Shown here: in pieces, positions 1 through 7,656 of the stretch
Layout: each line of letters begins with the position of its first letter
How positions within the stretch are numbered: position 1 is the stretch's first letter
From: Betaproteobacteria bacterium Ga0077532
GTDB lineage: Bacteria; Pseudomonadota; Gammaproteobacteria; Burkholderiales; Ga0077523
Assembly (NCBI GenBank): GCA_001464895.1
Contig: LNEE01000017.1
Span: forward strand, 186,001 to 250,000
DNA length: 64,000 nt
Direction: 5' to 3'
The notes under the pieces: model-generated
Told to the model about the DNA's origin: nothing
Seen by the model: only the letters and a program-made list of their open reading frames with translations
Databases searched by the model: none
Position numbers and translations under genes: made by a program

Positions 1-830
1 GTGTTGGCGTCGGGATCGGAAAGGACGACATGCGCCGAAGAGCCAGTGTGCCCCTCCACCCAGTTGCGCATCTCCGCCTCGCCATAGACATCGCGCTCTG
101 CGCGCCCACCGAAGTAAGCGTGAACAGGACTCGCAAGCCCCTGTTTGCGCATCGTGGCGACGATCGACCGCACGGGTGCGAAGCCGCTGCCGCCGGCGAT
201 CACGATCACGGGACCGGTGTGGTTGGCCCGCAGATACGACGTCCCGAAGGGTCCGGAGACACGCACGGTGTCGCCCGATCGAAGCCCCGCCGCGAGGCCG
301 GCGCTCACTGAGCCGCCCCGCATCTCGCGGATATGGAACTCGAGGGTGGCTTCGTCAGGGCAACTGGCCATGGAGTAGTCGCGCGCCCGACCGGGCGCGA
401 ATGGAAACTCGATCGAGGCGTACTGCCCGGCACTGAAGGTGAAGGGGCCGCCCGACTGGATATCGAGGCGCAAACGATGGATGTCGTGGGTGACGCGATC
501 GAGGGATGCCACCGAGCAACGCAGGATGCGCGACGGATGGACGATGAACTCCTCGTCGTCGAGCTTCCGGATCACGGTGTCGCCCCAGACCTGACTGCGG
601 CAGGCGAGAACGACGCCCCGCGCACGATCCGCGGGGTCCAGGGCATGCTCGGAATACTCCAGCTCGAGGATGTCGCCCGACACCAGTTCGCAGCGGCAGG
701 TGCCGCAGTTCCCCGCCTGGCAGCTGTACGAGAACCCGACGCCCGCCATCAGCAGCGCATCCAGAATCGTGTCGCCCGGCTCCGCTTCCACCGTGACGGG
801 CGTGCCGTCGATGCTGATGCTGTGGGACAT
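1..830 (-). CDS. 2Fe-2S/FAD/NAD(P)H oxidoreductase, 3' end missing
   Basis: This gene starts at an ATG at 830 and runs off the left edge, giving 276 residues. The N-terminus is a plant-type ferredoxin domain with the cluster ligands C37, C42, C45 and C77. A ferredoxin-NADP reductase-type module follows, with the flavin motif R150-D-Y-S153 and the nucleotide-binding stretch GGSGFAP (213-219). This order is that of the electron-transfer reductases of ring-hydroxylating oxygenases and of CDP-6-deoxy-glucoseen reductase-like proteins. Such proteins pass electrons from NAD(P)H through flavin and the 2Fe-2S cluster to a partner. Family members are usually about 330-340 residues long, so roughly the last 60 residues, including the C-terminal Cys-Gly motif, are missing. 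It is divergent from a marR gene, which may control it. The oxygenase partner is not visible, so the substrate is unknown. Confidence 0.88.
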   Translation of the reverse strand, partial: MSHSISIDGTPVTVEAEPGDTILDALLMAGVGFSYSCQAGNCGTCRCELVSGDILELEYSEHALDPADRARGVVLACRSQVWGDTVIRKLDDEEFIVHPSRILRCSVASLDRVTHDIHRLRLDIQSGGPFTFSAGQYASIEFPFAPGRARDYSMASCPDEATLEFHIREMRGGSVSAGLAAGLRSGDTVRVSGPFGTSYLRANHTGPVIVIAGGSGFAPVRSIVATMRKQGLASPVHAYFGGRAERDVYGEAEMRNWVEGHTGSSAHVVLSDPDAN

Positions 831-847
831 GGATCGCGATCCGATAT

Positions 848-862
848 CTCGTAGTTATCGAG
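848..862. promoter_or_regulatory. Possible MarR-type operator upstream of the oxidoreductase
   Basis: CTCG (848-851) and CGAG (859-862) form a short inverted repeat within a TATCTCG...CGAG context. It lies 18 bases upstream of the oxidoreductase start, in the 249-bp gap shared with the divergent marR gene. MarR repressors bind dyads of about 16-20 bp in such positions. The arms are only four bases, so this is a weak candidate. Confidence 0.25.
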
Positions 863-1075
863 TTTGGTGAAACGACCGGGAGAAGGCTGTCCGCTGCCGG
901 CCGCCCGCCGCCCCCATCCGACAGGTTCGGCGAGCCCCCAGGAACTTCGCGCAGATCTGCGCGTTCCGCCCTTCAGAAAGACCCCCATCCCGCAGTGGAA
1001 CGACGACCGCTCGGGAGACCATTACACCCACGCTGGCAAGCATCGCGCGACCGATTTAGTATCCCCAGACGATCA

Positions 1076-1087
1076 TTTGATGTCAAA
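1076..1087. promoter_or_regulatory. Possible autoregulatory dyad over the marR start codon
   Basis: TTTGA (1076-1080) and TCAAA (1083-1087) are separated by TG and overlap the ATG at 1080. A TTGA...TCAA core occurs in several MarR-family operators, so autorepression is plausible. The arms are short and the base composition could produce this by chance. Confidence 0.25.
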
Positions 1088-1601
1088 CAATGTGACTACC
1101 ACCGAAAAGGGGCCCGCGCGGAGCCGCGCGGCCACCAGAAGCGCCGCCACACCGCCTGCCGGAGAGATCGGCCTGGGCATGCTCCCGGAGCTCATCGGGT
1201 ATCACGTGAGACTCGCGCAGATGGCCGTGTTCGCAGACTTCGAGCGGTCGCTCGGAACACTCGATCTCTCGCCTGGGCTTTTCGGGCTGCTGGTCATCAT
1301 CGAGGCGAACCCAGGGTTGCGGCAGATCCAGCTCGCGGCTGCCGCGCGGCTGGACCGCTCGACACTCGTGCCCGCCCTCGACAAACTCGAGGCTCGCGGA
1401 CTCGTGGAACGCCGCGCGGCACCTGACGATCGCCGATCGAACGGACTTTTCCTCACGCGGCCAGGCGCTGGATTGCTGCAGCGCGCCAAGGCAATCGTGC
1501 GGGACCATGAGCAACGGATCGCAGGAGCACTCAGCGCCGAGGAGCGCGCGGTGCTCGTGCGCTGCCTCGATCGTCTCGCACCGGAGGTCAGGGAATCTTG
1601 A
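1080..1601 (+). CDS. MarR-family transcriptional regulator
   Basis: This is a 173-residue winged-helix regulator. After a low-complexity, Ala/Arg-rich tail of about 35 residues comes a typical MarR core: a dimerisation helix, the recognition region with LAAAARLDRSTLVPALDKLE, and a wing with ERRAAPDDRRSNGLFLT, followed by a C-terminal helix. I chose the ATG at 1080, although upstream codons stay open to 864, because the family core begins soon after it. No strong ribosome site is visible. MarR proteins usually repress a divergent operon and themselves and are released by phenolic or oxidative ligands. The divergent oxidoreductase is the obvious target. The stop overlaps the possible TTG start of corA, so the two are probably co-transcribed. 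Confidence 0.88.
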   Translation: MSNNVTTTEKGPARSRAATRSAATPPAGEIGLGMLPELIGYHVRLAQMAVFADFERSLGTLDLSPGLFGLLVIIEANPGLRQIQLAAAARLDRSTLVPALDKLEARGLVERRAAPDDRRSNGLFLTRPGAGLLQRAKAIVRDHEQRIAGALSAEERAVLVRCLDRLAPEVRES

Positions 1602-2662
1602 AAGGCGCGATGAAGAAACGCTCCGCCAAGGCGGGGCTCCCGCCCGGCTCGCTCGTCTACGTCGGCGAGGAACGCACCCAGCGCACGCGGGTGAGCGTGA
1701 TCGACTTCGACGAGCACCAGGTGAGCGAGCGCGAGATCCATCGTATCGAGGATTGCCTCGCTTTCAAGGAGTCTGGCAGCGTGAGCTGGATCGATGTCGA
1801 CGAGACACGCGAACCTGGCACGGTCGCGATGTTCGGCAAGGTGCTGGAGTTCCACCCGCTCATGCAGGAAGACATCCTCGCGACCGACCAGCGCGCGAAG
1901 CTCGAGGACCACGGCGAATATCTCTACGTGGTGCTGAAGATGCTCTCCTGGGATACGGAAACCGACAGCCTGGAGAACGAACAACTCTCCCTCGTGCTCG
2001 GCCGGAACTATGTCATCACCTTCCAGGAACGGGCCGGGGACTTCTTCGATCCCCTCCGGCGGCGCATCCGGGAGGGGCTGGGCCCGGCACGCAGGCAGCG
2101 CGCGGACTACCTCGCCTACTCGATCCTCGATCTCGTGGTGGACCACTACTTCCTGGTGCTGGAAAAGCTGGGGGAGCGCATCGAACGCGTCGAGGATCTG
2201 GTGCTGACGCATCCGCGGCAGGAACTGCTGCATGAGATTCACACGCTGAAGCGCGAGATGCTGTTCGTGCGAAAGTCGGTGTGGCCAATGAAGGAGGTCA
2301 TCGCCTCCCTCAGACATCTGGACAGCCGCCTCATCGCACGGTCGACGTCGCCCTACCTGCGCGACCTCCAGGACCACATCGAACAGGTACTCGAGGGGGT
2401 CGAGATGTACCAGAATCTTCTTTCCGACATGCTCGCCGCGTACCTGTCGACGCTCAGCAACCGGACCAATACCGTGATGCGGGTGCTGGCGGTCTTCTCC
2501 GCGGTATTCATGCCGCTCACGTTCGTGACAGGCATCTTCGGAATGAACTTCAAGGACATGCCGGTGCTGGATCTGGAGTGGGGATTCCCCGTGACCATGG
2601 CCGCCATGGTCGCCATCGGCGGACTGATGCTGGCCTTTTTCATGCGGCGTCGCTGGCTGTAG
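1598..2662 (+). CDS. corA: CorA-type magnesium/cobalt transporter
   Basis: This 354-residue inner-membrane divalent cation channel has a large acidic cytoplasmic domain (about residues 1-285) and two C-terminal transmembrane helices. The signature GMN sits between them (FGMNFKDMP, about residues 314-322), and a basic tail MRRRWL ends the protein. CorA works as a homopentamer that takes up Mg2+ and also Co2+ or Ni2+. Two starts are possible. TTG at 1598 overlaps the marR stop and follows GGAGG (1583-1587). ATG at 1610 is four codons later, with only a weak AAAGG before it. The overlap suggests translational coupling to the regulator. Zn2+-exporting ZntB relatives share the fold, so the ion and direction are inferred. 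Confidence 0.9.
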   Translation: MKGAMKKRSAKAGLPPGSLVYVGEERTQRTRVSVIDFDEHQVSEREIHRIEDCLAFKESGSVSWIDVDETREPGTVAMFGKVLEFHPLMQEDILATDQRAKLEDHGEYLYVVLKMLSWDTETDSLENEQLSLVLGRNYVITFQERAGDFFDPLRRRIREGLGPARRQRADYLAYSILDLVVDHYFLVLEKLGERIERVEDLVLTHPRQELLHEIHTLKREMLFVRKSVWPMKEVIASLRHLDSRLIARSTSPYLRDLQDHIEQVLEGVEMYQNLLSDMLAAYLSTLSNRTNTVMRVLAVFSAVFMPLTFVTGIFGMNFKDMPVLDLEWGFPVTMAAMVAIGGLMLAFFMRRRWL

Positions 2663-2733
2663 GGAGACGCTCGGCACTCGGCACCGTCCTGCGAAACAAC
2701 AGAGTCTCCCCCGATGCGACGCACCCCGCTGCG

Positions 2734-3144
2734 TCAATCACCGTCCGACCGGACTCGTCCGCGATCCCGCTTGACGTCGGAGCGCGCGCGCTTCTCAGCC
2801 ACCCGCCGCCGGCGGGCCGACGCTCCCGGCGCGGTGGGGATACGCACGATCGGACGATGCAGCGCCCTCACCACCAGCGAAACGAGCCGCGCCAATGCAT
2901 CTTCGCGATTGAGGCCCTGCGACCGGAATCGCTGCGCCTGGATGATCACCTCGCCATCGAGCGTCGCGCGACTCCCGGCGAGTCGAAGCAGGCGCGCTCG
3001 GACCTCGTCGCTCAGGGCCGGATCGAGGGAAGGGCGGAAGCGCAGTTCAACGGCGGTGGACACCTTGTTCACGTTCTGCCCGCCAGGACCTGAGGCACGC
3101 ACGAAGCGGAACTCGAGCGCCGCCGCAGACGGAACGTAGCTCAT
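2734..3144 (-). CDS. arfB: Alternative ribosome-rescue factor ArfB (YaeJ)
   Basis: This 136-residue protein carries the release-factor signature GPGGQNVNKV near its N-terminus (residues 19-28), whose GGQ enters the peptidyl-transferase centre and hydrolyses peptidyl-tRNA. It lacks the codon-recognition domains of RF1/RF2. It ends in a long basic tail (RRRRVAEKRARSDVKRDRGR) of the kind ArfB uses to probe the empty mRNA channel. This matches ArfB, which frees ribosomes stalled without a stop codon. The length agrees with E. coli YaeJ (140 residues). It is convergent with corA, 71 bp away, and transcribed alone. Confidence 0.93.
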   Translation of the reverse strand: MSYVPSAAALEFRFVRASGPGGQNVNKVSTAVELRFRPSLDPALSDEVRARLLRLAGSRATLDGEVIIQAQRFRSQGLNREDALARLVSLVVRALHRPIVRIPTAPGASARRRRVAEKRARSDVKRDRGRVRSDGD

Positions 3145-3521
3145 GAAAACATCCCGCGCCCTGTGGACGAAACGCTTTGTCCAGGCTTACAAGAATGAGG
3201 CACTGCAGCATTGGGAATCATGGTGATTTCGGGGTTCTCTTCGTGTTGCAAATGAGTTCCACTGGGTCTACATTTCATCCGGTTTCCTGATGCCGGCCAA
3301 GATATATTCCTCGTCGCCGGCATCGCCCCCGCTGCTGTCCCGATGCATTCGAATGGCGTGAGGTATCGATGGCACAGCGAAGGTGGAGCGAAACGCGAGT
3401 GCAACGAAGAAGTTTCGGCTAGCGGGTTTGAGTATCGCGAAGCCATTCAAGCGTTAGAGGTAGTGCTGGTCCACGCAGTCGAGTTTGGCAACATCCTGTT
3501 CAAATAATCTGGGAGAGAGTC
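3145..3521. other. Intergenic region upstream of the PQQ dehydrogenase
   Basis: This 377-bp gap separates arfB (minus) from the PQQ dehydrogenase (plus), so promoters for both should lie here. The only clear signal is GGGAGAGAG (3511-3519), the ribosome site of the dehydrogenase ATG at 3522. I see no convincing sigma-54 or sigma-70 pair and no coding frame with family features. Confidence 0.6.
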
Positions 3522-5264
3522 ATGAAGCATTGGAGCACTCAGCTGACAGCGTCCGTCAAGGCCCTGTCGGTAGCGGCCCTGATCGGCACGAGCAGCGCCG
3601 CCCTGGCGGTCGACGGCAACACGCTGTTGAACGCAGACAAGGACCCGAACAACTGGCTCACGTACCACGGCTCGTACAAGTCGTGGCACTACAGCGATCT
3701 TGGCCAGATCAACGCTGCGAACGTCAAGAACCTGAAAGTGAGCTGGGTTCACACCCCCAGCGCGAGCAAGCGCGGCGTGCAATCCTTCCCGCTCGCCGTC
3801 GACGGCGTCCTGTACTACACCAGCGCTTCCGGCCAGGTGTGGGCACTCGACGGCGCGACCGGCGAAGTGAAGTGGAAGTACAGCGCCAAGCTCGACCAGG
3901 AACGTTCCGAAGGCACGTTCTACAACCCCTACAACCGCGGTATCGCGATCGGCTACGGCAACGTCTACATGGGCACGACCGACGGCCGCGTGATCGCGCT
4001 CGACATGAACACCGGCAAGGTCGTGTGGGACAAGATGATCCTCACGGTCGAGGGCGGCAACAAGGGCTTCACGGGCGCCCCGGTGCTTGTGAAGGACATG
4101 ATCGTCATCGGCTCCAACGGCGGTGAGCTGTCCGGTTGCTGCGGCCCCATCTTCGCGGTCGACGCGAAGACCGGTGAAGTGCGCTGGCAATTCGACACCA
4201 TCGGCGGCGACGAACGCTCCCGCGCCAGCTGGGGCAACGATTCCTGGAAGACGGGTGGCGGCGGTGGCTGGATGACTGGCACCTACGACGCAGTGACGAA
4301 CTCCATCTGGTGGGGCACTGCCAACCCGGCGCCCGACTATGACTGGGGTGGCGACGACTGGAAGACGAGCGGCGCACGCCCTGGCGACAACCTCTACAGC
4401 TCCTCCGTCGTCGTGCTGAATGCCGATACCGGTGAACTGAAGTCGTGGTTCCAGGAAATGCCCCACGACGCTTGGGACTTCGATAGCGCCGTCGGCGAGT
4501 TCATGTCCATCGAGCGTGGCGGCAAGCGCTACATGGTCCACCCGAACAAGGGCGGCATCATGTTCGTCTACAACGCCGATCCGTCGCATGCGCCTCTGAA
4601 GATCGAGAACGCGTACATGACGGGCAAGACGTTCAACTACATCAAGGGCGTCGATGCGAAGACCGGCCAACTGATCGGCCGCCGCGAGCTGCCGGAAGGC
4701 AAGCACACGAATGTGTGCCCCGCCATCGACGGTGCGACTTCCTGGAACACGGGCGCCTACAACCCGAATACGGGCCTGATGTACAAGGTCGGTCAGGAAT
4801 GGTGCTTCGACATCGAGGTCGTGAAAGCCGATCCGCCCCCCGCGTTCTCCGGTCAGGCCTATTTCGGCGCCAGCTGGACTTCCACGCATCCTGAAGGCCG
4901 CAAGGCATTCGGCTACGTGACGGCTCGCGACCCGATCTCCGGCACGATCAAGTGGGAGAAGGAGTACAAGTACCCGCCGCTCGCCAGCCTGCTGGCGACG
5001 AAGGGCAACTTGGTGTTTGTGCCCGGTGCCAATGGCGTGTTCGAAGCGCTTGATGCCCGTTCTGGTGCCACGTTGTGGTCCCACAACAACGGTATCGGCC
5101 ACCACGGCGGCGTGATCTCCTACACCGCCAAGGGCAAGCAGTACGTCGCGGTTGTGACAGGCTGGGGTAGCCACGTGGCAGGCAACTACTGCCCGCTGTT
5201 CGGCGAGCCCTTCTGCAGCATGCCGACCGACGCTGGTCAGCTCCTGGTCTTCGCACTGCCCTGA
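3522..5264 (+). CDS. PQQ-dependent alcohol dehydrogenase, lanthanide-type active site
   Basis: This 580-residue periplasmic quinoprotein has a signal peptide (about residues 1-29, ending AALA) and the repeated W-motif blades of an eight-bladed propeller, such as VWALDGATGEVKWKY. It oxidises an alcohol to an aldehyde using PQQ and a metal. The metal ligands are visible as E202, N268 (GTANPAP) and D319, the catalytic base in HDAWDFD. D321, two residues after D319, is the extra Asp that marks lanthanide-dependent XoxF and PedH enzymes; calcium enzymes have Ala or Ser there. The vicinal Cys pair is not at its usual place near residues 130-140. A CC pair instead occurs at 206-207, just after the metal ligand E202. 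A strong terminator and a cytochrome c gene follow. Substrate class (methanol or longer alcohols) cannot be settled from sequence. Confidence 0.92.
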   Translation: MKHWSTQLTASVKALSVAALIGTSSAALAVDGNTLLNADKDPNNWLTYHGSYKSWHYSDLGQINAANVKNLKVSWVHTPSASKRGVQSFPLAVDGVLYYTSASGQVWALDGATGEVKWKYSAKLDQERSEGTFYNPYNRGIAIGYGNVYMGTTDGRVIALDMNTGKVVWDKMILTVEGGNKGFTGAPVLVKDMIVIGSNGGELSGCCGPIFAVDAKTGEVRWQFDTIGGDERSRASWGNDSWKTGGGGGWMTGTYDAVTNSIWWGTANPAPDYDWGGDDWKTSGARPGDNLYSSSVVVLNADTGELKSWFQEMPHDAWDFDSAVGEFMSIERGGKRYMVHPNKGGIMFVYNADPSHAPLKIENAYMTGKTFNYIKGVDAKTGQLIGRRELPEGKHTNVCPAIDGATSWNTGAYNPNTGLMYKVGQEWCFDIEVVKADPPPAFSGQAYFGASWTSTHPEGRKAFGYVTARDPISGTIKWEKEYKYPPLASLLATKGNLVFVPGANGVFEALDARSGATLWSHNNGIGHHGGVISYTAKGKQYVAVVTGWGSHVAGNYCPLFGEPFCSMPTDAGQLLVFALP

Positions 5265-5331
5265 TACAAGCTCAGCGTGTAGCGCGTGTTGCCGAAGGCT
5301 AGGTAAGCGCACCGCACATTGAGGCGTTTCG

Positions 5332-5361
5332 AAGGGCGAGGGAGAGATCCCTCGCCCTTTT
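5332..5361 (+). terminator. Rho-independent terminator after the PQQ dehydrogenase
   Basis: A perfect 10-bp stem (GGGCGAGGGA at 5334-5343 with TCCCTCGCCC at 5348-5357) has a GAGA loop and is followed by TTTT. It lies 67 bp past the dehydrogenase stop and before the cytochrome c gene, so it may lower cytochrome expression relative to the dehydrogenase. Confidence 0.9.
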
Positions 5362-5413
5362 CGTTAGTGTCTTCCACACGTCTGTCCGAACTCGAATTCG
5401 GGAAGGAGAAAAC

Positions 5414-5800
5414 ATGAAAGTTGCCACGATGACGATGCGCGGCTGCCTGCTCGTGCTCGCGTCGCTTACCGTGGGATCGGCTGGTGGCGTGCTGGCCGCC
5501 GATGACATCAACCCGGCAAGCGAGACGGCAAAGCCTACAGAGCCGGCAGCAGCCCCCGAGAAACCAAAGATCGATATTCGGAAACTGTTCGCCACGAACT
5601 GCAGCTGGTGCCACCAAGACTATGGAATGAAGGCGGCCGACGGCCCAAAACTCGCAGGCACATCGATGACCGAGGAACAGCTCATCGAACAGATTTCGCG
5701 CGGTAAGTCACCGATGCCGGGCTTCCGGAAGACGCTCTCGAAGGAACAGATCGAGGCCCTCGCCAAGTACATCAAAGGGCTGAAGGATCCTGGCAACTGA
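5414..5800 (+). CDS. Small periplasmic class I cytochrome c
   Basis: This 128-residue protein has a signal peptide (about 1-28), an Ala/Pro-rich linker (30-55) and one haem-binding motif C63-S-W-C66-H67. M101 in SPMPGF is the likely sixth haem ligand. The size and helix pattern are those of short c-type cytochromes that carry electrons from periplasmic PQQ dehydrogenases to a terminal oxidase. It is preceded by a strong ribosome site (GGAAGGAG) ten bases before the ATG. It lies directly downstream of the PQQ alcohol dehydrogenase, although a terminator lies between. The electron-acceptor role is inferred from this context. Confidence 0.9.
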   Translation: MKVATMTMRGCLLVLASLTVGSAGGVLAADDINPASETAKPTEPAAAPEKPKIDIRKLFATNCSWCHQDYGMKAADGPKLAGTSMTEEQLIEQISRGKSPMPGFRKTLSKEQIEALAKYIKGLKDPGN

Positions 5801-5860
5801 CGGGAGGCGTATCCTGACCAAGCGTTGAACGAAGGGGGTACCTCAGGCGCTTCGTCTCGG

Positions 5861-6250
5861 TCACCGAGATTCGGATTTCACAATCGAGAGTTCGAGACGA
5901 AGCTTGTAGCCTCCGTAGGTGACAGCCCCGCGAATCGCACCATCCCCGCGAACCGGCAGGACAGCTGTCATAGCGCTGCCGTCGTCGCCTTTTGCAAGAA
6001 AGCGAAGCACATCGGACTCAAACGAGACGTCCCTCAAAAGCACCGGCTCGGCGCCGAAATTTTCATTGTTCGTCATGTGCAGAGTCCCTTGACCACCGTC
6101 CAGGCGCAGGACCGCAACACCGCTCGACATCCCGAGATACCATGGCCCTTTCCAAACGCCTGAAAGATCATCCGCATGGGCGCCGAGAGAAAGCCCGAGG
6201 ACTGCCAATACCGTTGCAACATTGCCGAACAGGGTTTTTCGATGCTGCAT
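5861..6250 (-). CDS. Small secreted protein of unknown function
   Basis: This 129-residue protein starts at the ATG at 6250, which follows the ribosome site GGAGGGAAG; the open frame continues upstream to 6337 without a better start. It has a signal peptide of about 26 residues (basic start, hydrophobic core LAVLGLSLGAHA). The mature part of about 100 residues contains alternating beta-strand patterns (SGVWKGPWYLGMSSGVAVLRLD and later VTYGGYKLRLELSIV), suggesting a small beta-barrel or sandwich. I do not recognise the family. It converges with the cytochrome c gene and is divergent from the HD-GYP-like gene. Confidence 0.72.
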   Translation of the reverse strand: MQHRKTLFGNVATVLAVLGLSLGAHADDLSGVWKGPWYLGMSSGVAVLRLDGGQGTLHMTNNENFGAEPVLLRDVSFESDVLRFLAKGDDGSAMTAVLPVRGDGAIRGAVTYGGYKLRLELSIVKSESR

Positions 6251-6342
6251 GTTAGCTTCCCTCCAATCCTTTCTGCGTACCGATGCTTGGGGAGCGCGGG
6301 CGATCGCCGCATGGACGCCGAAAGGATACGGGAACATCGAGA

Positions 6343-7482
6343 ATGAGCAACCGCCGCCTAGTGCCAGGCGACATCCAGCATGGGGTCCCGTTGCCGTGCG
6401 ATCTTTTCGACCACTCGGGACGTCTGCTCCTGCGACTGGGCCAGACAGTCGCCAGCGAGGCGCAGGTGGCGCGTATTCTCGAGATCGGCGTATTCGGCGA
6501 TCCGGAGTGGAACCTCGAGTTCGCAGTTGATGAAGAGAGCACGACCCGCGTGTCGGTATTTGCTCGAATCCACGCGCTTCGCGAGGCGTTGGTTCCGACA
6601 GTGACCTCTCGGCACATTTCCACGGACGTGATCCGTGGACACGCTACCGAACTCATGGAACTGTGCCGACTGGATCCAGACGCAGCATTGGCCACCGTGC
6701 TTCTGCAACGCTCGCCGCCATACGGCGTCCGCCAGATGGTGAATGCTGCGATCGTCACCGAGATTTTGTTGTCGCAGCGCGAAGCGGATCGGGCTGCCAG
6801 ATTGCCAGTGGTATCTGCGGCGCTGACGATGAACATTGCGATGCTGGCACTTCAGGAAGCTCTCTATCACCAGCGGGACGATCTGACCGAGGCACAGCGC
6901 GCGGATGTCCAGGCGCACCCCTTGCGCGCAGTCGAACGTCTGAAAGCCGCTGGCGTTACTGATGCGGTGTGGCTATCGGTGGTGGGCCAGCATCATGAAG
7001 CGATCGACGGCTCGGGCTATCCGGCGCGATTGAGGGGCGACGCGATCGACACCGGCGCCCGCATCGTGTGCGCGGCTGATCGCTACTGCGCGATGGTGTC
7101 GGAGCGGGCCTATCGGCCTGGGGCGTTCCCGAGCGTCGCGCTGAGACAGATTTTTCTTGCTCAGGGAAAAAGTGTGGACGTCGGCATCGCCGCCCTGCTG
7201 GTCAAGGAAATCGGTCTCTATCCTCCCGGAACGGTGGTTCAGTTAGCCAACGGCGAGATCGGCGTTGCCATGAAACGCACGCTCAAATCCGGAAACCCGA
7301 TCGTGCGTACCATCCTGAATGCGTCAGGCATTCGACTACCGATGATGCCGAAGCGTCGGACGACGCAGCCGAGTTTCCAGATCACGCAGGTGCATCCACT
7401 CACGCGCCTGCCAGAGAACTTGGACATCTCATCGATCTGGATTCCCCGCGAGACCGATGTGGACGACGACATCGATGGATGA
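6343..7482 (+). CDS. HD-GYP-family protein with a degenerate HD dyad
   Basis: This 379-residue protein begins at the ATG at 6343, with GGGAAC a few bases upstream. Residues 1-100 are an N-terminal region with no recognised domain. Residues about 105-300 follow the HD-GYP pattern: QHHE (216-219), DGSGYP (222-227) and AADRY (245-249) are intact. HD-GYP proteins hydrolyse cyclic di-GMP using metals held partly by an His-Asp pair. At the place where the family has LHDIG, this protein has LTMNI (161-165), so both H and D are replaced. Catalysis is therefore doubtful, and it may sense c-di-GMP or act through protein contacts. It is divergent from the small secreted gene. No response-regulator domain is present. 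Confidence 0.82.
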   Translation: MSNRRLVPGDIQHGVPLPCDLFDHSGRLLLRLGQTVASEAQVARILEIGVFGDPEWNLEFAVDEESTTRVSVFARIHALREALVPTVTSRHISTDVIRGHATELMELCRLDPDAALATVLLQRSPPYGVRQMVNAAIVTEILLSQREADRAARLPVVSAALTMNIAMLALQEALYHQRDDLTEAQRADVQAHPLRAVERLKAAGVTDAVWLSVVGQHHEAIDGSGYPARLRGDAIDTGARIVCAADRYCAMVSERAYRPGAFPSVALRQIFLAQGKSVDVGIAALLVKEIGLYPPGTVVQLANGEIGVAMKRTLKSGNPIVRTILNASGIRLPMMPKRRTTQPSFQITQVHPLTRLPENLDISSIWIPRETDVDDDIDG

Positions 7483-7597
7483 ACGTCGTACAACCGGGTG
7501 GGCAGTGGACTTGTGGAAGACTCTCTGACGTCTTCATGACTTCGGTTGCTGTGCAGCGGCCATGCTGTCACAACCGGCACCACCGTCCCCGTGCCTC

Positions 7598-7633
7598 ATA
7601 AAAAAACGCCCTCTCACGCATGTGGAGGGCGTT
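7598..7633 (-). terminator. Terminator of the clpS-clpA operon
   Basis: Read on the minus strand, AACGCCCTC (complement of 7625-7633) pairs with GAGGGCGTT (complement of 7605-7613) around an 11-base loop, and the stem runs into seven T residues. It is 24 bp past the clpA stop. Confidence 0.88.
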
Positions 7634-7656
7634 CCTACGTCATGTCGTCTGAAGGA

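Noticed and set aside
1202..2737. 511-codon minus-strand frame across marR and corA
   Set aside because: It is antisense to two well-supported genes and its translation shows no family features.
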